Origin: DATFWK01 sp035259345
GTDB taxonomy: Bacteria; Actinomycetota; Thermoleophilia; Miltoncostaeales; Miltoncostaeaceae
Length of the DNA stretch: 10,442 nt
Direction of reading: 5' to 3'
NCBI GenBank assembly: GCA_035259345.1
Contig: DATFWK010000045.1
Coordinates: 1 to 10,442 of the forward strand
Part shown: positions 6,699 to 10,442 of the stretch, piece after piece
Layout of the letters: each line of letters starts with the position of its first letter
Position numbering within the stretch: position 1 is the first letter of the stretch
The notes under the pieces: model-generated
What the model was told of the DNA's origin: nothing
Databases searched by the model: none
What the model saw: the letters and a program-made list of their open reading frames with translations, nothing else
Translations under genes and position numbers: made by a program

Positions 6699-7756
6699 GG
6701 GAGGATCAGGTGCGAGTCCCCGAGCTCGTGCCAGCGGTAGCCCGAGGCCAGCGCGGCCGCGTACGAGCGCTCGGCCAGCTCCCTGCCCGCCGCCGCCTCG
6801 ACGAGCAACAGATGCGAGCCCTCCGGCTCGTGCCAGCCGGTCACCAGCCCGTCCACCGCGCGCAGGCCCCGCTCGGGCGTCACCATCAGCTCGGTCCAGC
6901 CCTCGCCGGCGGCGACCTCGCCGTCCTCGACTGCCACCGTCTCAAGCGCGCGCACGACCGTCGTGCCGACGGCGATCACCCGGCCGCCCCCCGCCCGGGC
7001 GCCGTTGACCGCCGCGGCGGTGTGCGGCGGAACCCGGTAGCGCTCGGCGGCCGGCGGCTCGCCCCGCTCGAGCGAGGAGACGCCGGTGTGCAGGACCAGC
7101 GGGGCGATCGCGATGCCGCGCGTGACGAGCGCGGCAACGATCGCCGGCGTGAACGGCCGCGCGGCGCTCGGCATCTCGGCGCTCCCCGGCTCCAGGGCGA
7201 AGGCCGTCTGGTAGGCCTCCATCGGCCAGTCGCCGGAGTGCGCGTAGCGGATCGGGCGCCCGTGGCGCTCGAGGTACACCAGGAGCGGCGCGGGAAGCTC
7301 GAGCTCGGCCTCCCAGAGCCGGGTGCCGGGACGCGGCCGGCGCGTTACCAGGCGGGCTCCGCCACCTGCCGGGAGTTCGAGCTCCTCCCCGGCACGCCCG
7401 CCGGTGAAGCGGCGGCGCTCGGGGGTGCGAAGCTCGGCGACCCACTCGCGCTCGGGGTCGCCGCCCGGGACCGGCGTGGACAGGTGCAGGTCGAGCCGCT
7501 CGCCGTCCGGCCGGCGCGCCGGCAGGGAGGCGGGGAGCGTGGCCGAGGTGTTGACGACCACGAGGTCACCCGGAGCGAGCAGCTCCGGGAGGTCGGCGAA
7601 GCGCCGGTGCTCGATCGAGCGGTCGCGGCGGTGGGCCACCATCAGGCGCACGGCGCTGCGGGCCCCGCCGACCCACTCGGGCGGCGTCTCGGCGACGAGC
7701 GCGGGCGGAAGCTCGAAGGCCAGCGGCCGCGCGGCGGCGGGTGCCTCGGCGCTCAT
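6695..7756 (-). CDS. QueA-like S-adenosylmethionine:tRNA ribosyltransferase-isomerase family protein, divergent (353 aa)
   Basis: The 353-residue protein has the QueA layout: LAFELPPALVAETPPE (12-27), LAPGDLVVVNTSATLPASLP (60-79), YQTAFALEPGS (182-192), LVLHTGVSSL (220-229), GGRVIAVGTTVVRALET (257-273) and, at the end, LVEAAAGRELAERSY (318-332) and YRWHELGDSHLIL (340-352). QueA adds the ribosyl group of S-adenosylmethionine to 7-aminomethyl-7-deazaguanine in tRNA, a late step of queuosine synthesis. Two signatures are altered. The usual AGLHFT is SAARPFT (197-203), and the usual HMHxE region reads PPAAERY (234-240), keeping only the Glu. The chemistry or substrate may therefore differ from true QueA, so I give no gene symbol. 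Its ATG overlaps the dehydrogenase stop (ATGA, 7753-7756) with no strong Shine-Dalgarno, implying translational coupling. Family membership is confident; activity is not. Confidence 0.85.
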   Translation of the reverse strand: MSAEAPAAARPLAFELPPALVAETPPEWVGGARSAVRLMVAHRRDRSIEHRRFADLPELLAPGDLVVVNTSATLPASLPARRPDGERLDLHLSTPVPGGDPEREWVAELRTPERRRFTGGRAGEELELPAGGGARLVTRRPRPGTRLWEAELELPAPLLVYLERHGRPIRYAHSGDWPMEAYQTAFALEPGSAEMPSAARPFTPAIVAALVTRGIAIAPLVLHTGVSSLERGEPPAAERYRVPPHTAAAVNGARAGGGRVIAVGTTVVRALETVAVEDGEVAAGEGWTELMVTPERGLRAVDGLVTGWHEPEGSHLLLVEAAAGRELAERSYAAALASGYRWHELGDSHLILP

Positions 7757-8451
7757 CGGGCCGGCGCCCCGAGCTCGCGCGCCACATAGCGGCCGGAGGG
7801 CTGCTCGCCCTCGATCAGCGCAAGGAAGCCCGGGACGCTCGCCTCGGGCGGCAGGCGGTCCGAGATGTCCTCCCCGGGGAAGGCGTCCTGGTGCATGCGC
7901 GTGCGCATGTCGCCCGGGTCCACCACCAGCACCCGCACCGCCGGCTCCTCCGCGCCGAGCACCCGCGAGAGCTGCTCGAGCGCCGCCTTGGCCGCACCGT
8001 ACGCGCCCCAGCCGGCATACCCTTCGACGGCGGCGTCCGACGTCACGTTGACCACCGTCCCGCCGGCCCCCCGCAGGGCCGGGAGCGCCAGTTGGGTCAG
8101 AGCCAGGGGCGCGACCGCGTTGTCGTGGAGCGTGGCGTCGAGCGCGGCGAGGGGCAGGGTCGCCAGGGCCGGGAGCGGCGTGGGCCCGAGCGTCCCCGCG
8201 TTGTTCACGAGCAGGGCGAGGTCCCCGCGCTCCGAGGCCAGCTCGACGATGCGCCGGCGGTGGGCCTCGTCGGTCACGTCGCCGGCGATCGCCACCACCT
8301 CAGCGGTGTGGGCGCCCTGGGTCGGCCACGCCTGCTCGAGCTCCGCCGCCGTCCGGGCCGTCGTCACCACCCGCCAGCCCCGCTCGGCCAGCGCCTCGAC
8401 GAGCGCTCTCCCGAGCCCGCGGGATCCCCCGGTCACGATCGCAGTCGCCAT
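7753..8451 (-). CDS. Short-chain dehydrogenase/reductase (SDR), 232 aa
   Basis: This is a classical SDR. The cofactor motif TGGSRGLG is at 7-14, the NNAG motif at 83-86, and the catalytic set Asn111, Ser138, Tyr151 and Lys155 (YGAAK) is complete. The PG motif (VVDPGDMRTRM, 176-186) follows. An Arg after the second strand (TTARTAAELE, Arg33) and Ser10/Arg11 in the glycine loop favour NADPH, by family rule. At 232 residues it is at the short end for SDRs but shows no break. It has no signal peptide and is cytosolic; the substrate is not predictable. A GGGGAGG ribosome binding site sits 4 nt before the ATG at 8451. A -35/-10 pair further upstream (8511-8516 and 8488-8493) is in the gap shared with the divergent regulator. 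Its stop overlaps the start of the QueA-like gene, so both proteins are likely made together and may act in one pathway. The divergent regulator may control them. Confidence 0.92.
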   Translation of the reverse strand: MATAIVTGGSRGLGRALVEALAERGWRVVTTARTAAELEQAWPTQGAHTAEVVAIAGDVTDEAHRRRIVELASERGDLALLVNNAGTLGPTPLPALATLPLAALDATLHDNAVAPLALTQLALPALRGAGGTVVNVTSDAAVEGYAGWGAYGAAKAALEQLSRVLGAEEPAVRVLVVDPGDMRTRMHQDAFPGEDISDRLPPEASVPGFLALIEGEQPSGRYVARELGAPAR

Positions 8452-8487
8452 CTCGCCTCCCCGGTTCCGCTCGTGCGTTCTGCGACG

Positions 8488-8516
8488 ACCCTATTCCTCC
8501 CGCAGCAGAAAAACAA
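8488..8516 (-). promoter_or_regulatory. Predicted promoter of the SDR/QueA-like operon
   Basis: On the minus strand a -35-like TTGTTT (8516-8511) is followed by 17 nt and a -10-like TAGGGT (8493-8488). Transcription would start near 8481, leaving a leader of about 30 nt that contains the GGGGAGG ribosome binding site (8462-8456). The stretch is conspicuously AT-richer than the surrounding DNA. Confidence 0.55.
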
Positions 8517-8529
8517 GCTATAACTGCTT
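8515..8529. promoter_or_regulatory. Candidate operator: short inverted repeat AAGC-N7-GCTT
   Basis: AAGC (8515-8518) and GCTT (8526-8529) form a 4-bp inverted repeat with a 7-nt centre. It overlaps the -35 of the SDR promoter and the TATAAC -10 of the regulator, so a dimeric regulator bound here could control both directions. The arms are short and the match may be chance; this is a weak call. Confidence 0.25.
8519..8524 (+). promoter_or_regulatory. Candidate -10 element for the SufR-like regulator (ATG at 8533)
   Basis: TATAAC, one base from the TATAAT consensus, ends 8 nt before the ATG at 8533, consistent with a leaderless or nearly leaderless transcript. No good -35 is seen. A competing reading is listed separately at 8528-8556. 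Confidence 0.45.
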
Positions 8530-8556
8530 CAAATGTGGACTTCGCTGGACTACGAT
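8528..8556 (+). promoter_or_regulatory. Alternative promoter for the regulator (GTG at 8563)
   Basis: TTCAAA (8528-8533), 17 nt, then TACGAT (8551-8556) stands 6 nt before an in-frame GTG at 8563. This gives a second leaderless option that would shorten the regulator by 10 residues. It has a better -35 than the upstream option but a weaker -10. Only one of the two may be used. Confidence 0.35.
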
Positions 8557-9243
8557 CCGCGCGTGGCCGACGCGCCCCTCGACAACCTGCCGGCGACGCG
8601 GCGCGCGATCCTGTTGGCGCTGCGGCGCCACGGCGAGATGAGCGTCGAGCGCCTCGCCGAGGCGCTCGAGATCACGCCCAGCGCAGTCCGCCAGCAGCTC
8701 GCCCCGCTCGGGGCCGCGGGCCTCGTGGAGCAGCGGGCGGAGCGGCGCGGCCAGGGCCGGCCGACCCATCTCTACCGCCTCGGCGCCGCGGCTGAGGGCC
8801 TCTTCCCGAAGACGTACGACCAGCTGGCCGGTGAGCTGATCGGCTACATCGACGCGCGGGAGCCGGAGCTGGTGAGCGACGCGTTCCGCCGCCGCGGCGA
8901 GCGCCGCGTCGAGCAGGCCCGCGAGCGCCTCGCCGGCCGCGACTTCGACGAGCGCGTCCGCGAGCTCACGCGGATCCTCGACGAGGACGGCTACCTCGCC
9001 GACGCCGAGCGCCGTCCGGACGGGACCTGGGTCGTCACCGAGCACAACTGCGCGATCCTCGCGATCGCCCGCCGCTATCCGCACGCCTGCTCCAGCGAGA
9101 TCGACTTCCTGCGGGCCGCGCTGCCGGACGCCGAGATCGAGCGGGTCGCCCACATGGTCGCGGGCGCGCACGTGTGCTCCTACACGGTTCGCCCGGCGCG
9201 CCCGGCGCGTGGCCGCCGCCGCCGGGCCCCGGCCGCCGCCTAG
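8533..9243 (+). CDS. SufR-like / COG2345-type winged-helix transcriptional regulator (236 aa)
   Basis: Residues 18-83 form a winged helix-turn-helix: TRRAILLALRRHGEMSVERL, then AEALEITPSAVRQQLAPL (recognition helix about 49-60), and a wing with RRGQGRPTHLYRL (71-83). A helical, charged middle (about 93-160) probably dimerises. The C-terminal part has three cysteines, Cys173, Cys186 and Cys215, spaced C-x12-C-x28-C. Cyanobacterial SufR, as I recall it, has C-x12-C-x13-C-x14-C binding a [4Fe-4S] cluster. The outer spacing here is the same, but the third position is Ala200. Iron-sulfur or redox sensing is thus plausible but unproven. It is divergent from the SDR/QueA-like operon across an 81-bp gap, the usual place for a local regulator. 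No suf genes are visible in the window. The tail (PARPARGRRRR) is basic. The start is uncertain: ATG 8533 is used here, while GTG 8563 is also supported by a -10-like site. No Shine-Dalgarno precedes either. Confidence 0.85.
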   Translation: MWTSLDYDPRVADAPLDNLPATRRAILLALRRHGEMSVERLAEALEITPSAVRQQLAPLGAAGLVEQRAERRGQGRPTHLYRLGAAAEGLFPKTYDQLAGELIGYIDAREPELVSDAFRRRGERRVEQARERLAGRDFDERVRELTRILDEDGYLADAERRPDGTWVVTEHNCAILAIARRYPHACSSEIDFLRAALPDAEIERVAHMVAGAHVCSYTVRPARPARGRRRRAPAAA

Positions 9244-9340
9244 CTTCCGCCTGGGCGCGACCGGCCGGATGGCACGGGCGCACGGGTTGCGGTATGGATA
9301 GCGCCACGCCCGCAGGGCGGGCGAGGCGGCGAATCGTCCT

Positions 9341-9350
9341 GGGAGGGGGG
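9341..9350 (+). promoter_or_regulatory. Ribosome binding site of the secreted LPMO-like protein gene
   Basis: GGGAGGGGGG ends 2 nt before the ATG at 9353, placing the GGAGG core about 5-6 nt upstream. It is a strong site and fixes the start of a gene that has no stop within the window. Confidence 0.8.
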
Positions 9351-9352
9351 AC

Positions 9353-10442
9353 ATGAACGCACGAGGCAGGCGCCGGGTCATGGCGATCGCCGGAGCAGCG
9401 GCCGTGGGAGTGGCCCTGTGGGTGCCGACGTCGGCCTTCGCGCACTCCAAGCTCACGAGCCCGGCGTCCCGTGACAACTTCGACGGGAACCTCAACACCG
9501 GCCCGTGCGGCGCGGGCGGCGCCACCCGCGTCGGGCCCTCCGTCGACCTGACGCCGGGCGCGACCTACACGGTCACGTGGGCCGAGAGCATCGCCCACCC
9601 GCCGGAGACCTACGATCTCAACTTCTCCACGGCCGGCGACACGACCGGCTTCGTCCCGCTCATGACCGGGATCGCATCGACGGGGGTCGGCTCCCAGTCG
9701 GTGCAGGTCGTGCTGCCGAACCAGGAGACGGACAACGGGACGATGCAGCTGGTCCAGAACGGCTCGCCGGCGGGCCTGGCGACGTACTTCTCCTGCGCCA
9801 ACGTGCGCCTGGTCACCCCGCGGGTCTCGATCGACGACGTACAGGTGGGCGCGGGTGGGACGGCGACGTTCACGATCAGCATCCCGGCTGCGCGCGGCGA
9901 CGACGTCACGGTCAACTTCGCCACCGCCAACGGCACGGCGTCGGCCGGCGCCGGCTTCCAGGCCACGCAGGGCACGGCGACGATCAAGGCCGGGACCACC
10001 AGCGCACTGGTGACCGTGCCGACGCTCGGCGGCCCCGCCGCCACCGGCACCTTCGCGGTCAACCTCTCGGGGCCGCCCTCGGTGATCTTCACCAAGGGGA
10101 CCGGCACCGGGACCATCGTCGCCGCCAACGTGCCCGACACGACCCCGCCGTCGCTCGTGATCTCACGCGTGCACACCGTCAAGCTGCGGGCCACCCTGGC
10201 CGCGGTCACCGTGCCGGTGACCTGCTCGGAGGACTGCACGCTCACCTCGCGCCTGGTCATAACGCGCAAGGTGGCCAAGGGCCTCGGAATCCGCGCGAAG
10301 GCCGCCACGGTCCAGGTCGGCTCGGCGACCGTGCAGCTCACCGCCCTCAAGCCGGCCCAGGTCAAGGTGCGCCTGACCGCCGCCGCGAAGAAGGCGTTCA
10401 AGAGCGTGCGGAAGCTTTCGTTGACGCTCACGACCGTGGCGA
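9353..10442 (+). CDS. Secreted LPMO-like (predicted N-terminal histidine copper site) protein with Calx-beta domain, 3' end outside window
   Basis: 363 codons are open from ATG 9353 to the window edge. Residues 1-30 are a signal peptide: a GRRRVM basic start (possibly twin-arginine type), a hydrophobic core, and an AFA cleavage site, giving mature N-terminal His31. Residues 31-153 contain SPASRDNF, TGPCG (Cys52), SIAHPPETYDL (His82), VVLPNQETDNGTMQLVQ and YFSCANVRL (Cys148). This pattern recalls the SCE4755-type polysaccharide monooxygenase-like family, in which the N-terminal amine and His plus a second His form a copper-binding histidine brace. Residues about 157-257 fit a Calx-beta domain (TATFTISI, VTVNFATANGTASAG, GTATIKAGTTSALVTV). 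After a DTTPPS linker, about 269-363 is a beta-rich segment with CSEDC and Lys/Val-rich strands, as in many Thermoleophilia surface proteins. It is likely extracellular. A weak promoter may lie at 9269-9298. Oxidase activity or mere copper binding cannot be told apart. Confidence 0.8.
   Translation, partial: MNARGRRRVMAIAGAAAVGVALWVPTSAFAHSKLTSPASRDNFDGNLNTGPCGAGGATRVGPSVDLTPGATYTVTWAESIAHPPETYDLNFSTAGDTTGFVPLMTGIASTGVGSQSVQVVLPNQETDNGTMQLVQNGSPAGLATYFSCANVRLVTPRVSIDDVQVGAGGTATFTISIPAARGDDVTVNFATANGTASAGAGFQATQGTATIKAGTTSALVTVPTLGGPAATGTFAVNLSGPPSVIFTKGTGTGTIVAANVPDTTPPSLVISRVHTVKLRATLAAVTVPVTCSEDCTLTSRLVITRKVAKGLGIRAKAATVQVGSATVQLTALKPAQVKVRLTAAAKKAFKSVRKLSLTLTTVA

Noticed and set aside
6710..7789. 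A 359-codon plus-strand open frame opposite the QueA-like gene
   Set aside because: Arg/Gly/Ala-rich without motifs. The QueA family signatures are on the minus strand.
9307..9319. Hairpin CGCCC-GCA-GGGCG upstream of the secreted protein gene
   Set aside because: Only a 5-bp stem, no T-run after it, and in DNA this GC-rich such stems are common. It is not called a terminator or riboswitch.
8518..9525. A 335-codon minus-strand open frame across the regulator and the start of the secreted protein
   Set aside because: It covers a regulator with a clear winged helix, an intergenic gap and a signal peptide on the other strand. It shows no domain of its own.
9610..10431. A 273-codon minus-strand open frame at the right end
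   Set aside because: It looks orderly (Thr/Val/Ser-rich), but only because it mirrors the beta-rich secreted protein. The plus strand has a ribosome binding site, a signal peptide, a Calx-beta pattern and an open frame to the window edge.
1..10442. Search for mobile elements, CRISPR arrays, tRNA or rRNA genes, toxin-antitoxin or phage-defence modules
   Set aside because: No transposase or integrase, no direct-repeat array, no tRNA-like cloverleaf or rRNA segment, and no defence-type domains were seen. Composition is uniform apart from the 8491-8535 promoter patch.

Overview
The window comes from a very GC-rich chromosome with almost no non-coding space. The best reading is a high-GC actinobacterium, probably class Thermoleophilia (Solirubrobacterales or Gaiellales relatives). 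This rests on the base composition, on GTG starts, on a tandem-ATPase MacB/FtsX-like exporter of actinobacterial style, and on the C-terminal domain of the last gene. That domain has a TTPP linker, a C-x3-C pair and a Lys/Ala/Val-rich beta region, a style I associate with secreted proteins of Solirubrobacter-like organisms. The taxon is inferred, not proven.

Layout: (1) 1-234 (+) is the C-terminal end of a membrane protein cut by the window edge. (2) 260-1635 (-) is a two-gene unit: a 91-residue protein of unknown function followed by a saccharopine/lysine-dehydrogenase-like oxidoreductase. (3) 1702-6383 (+) is an exporter operon: a 1042-residue, roughly 10-TM FtsX-like permease overlapping by ATGA a 518-residue protein with two fused ABC ATPase domains. 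(4) 6393-6698 (+) is a 101-residue unknown protein whose predicted promoter begins at the stop codon of the ATPase gene. (5) 6695-8451 (-) is a translationally coupled pair, a short-chain dehydrogenase followed by a divergent QueA-like protein. (6) 8533-9243 (+) is a divergently transcribed SufR-like (COG2345-type) winged-helix regulator with clustered cysteines. (7) 9353-10442 (+) is the start of a secreted protein with a predicted N-terminal histidine after signal cleavage, resembling the copper-binding fold of lytic polysaccharide monooxygenase-like proteins. A Calx-beta domain follows, and the gene runs off the window.

The regulatory pattern is informative. Genes lacking a Shine-Dalgarno sequence (starts at 1635-, 1702+, 6393+ and 8533/8563+) have a TAnnnT or TATAAC -10 hexamer only 6-8 nt before the start codon, the geometry of leaderless transcripts. 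Genes at 1330-, 8451- and 9353+ instead have clear GGGAGG-type ribosome binding sites. The 8452-8532 gap is the only AT-rich patch and appears to hold overlapping divergent promoters.

Most of the window is ordinary metabolism and transport. The parts most worth following are the mononuclear-copper-like secreted protein at the right end, the SufR-like regulator/SDR/QueA-variant divergon, and the two small unknown proteins.
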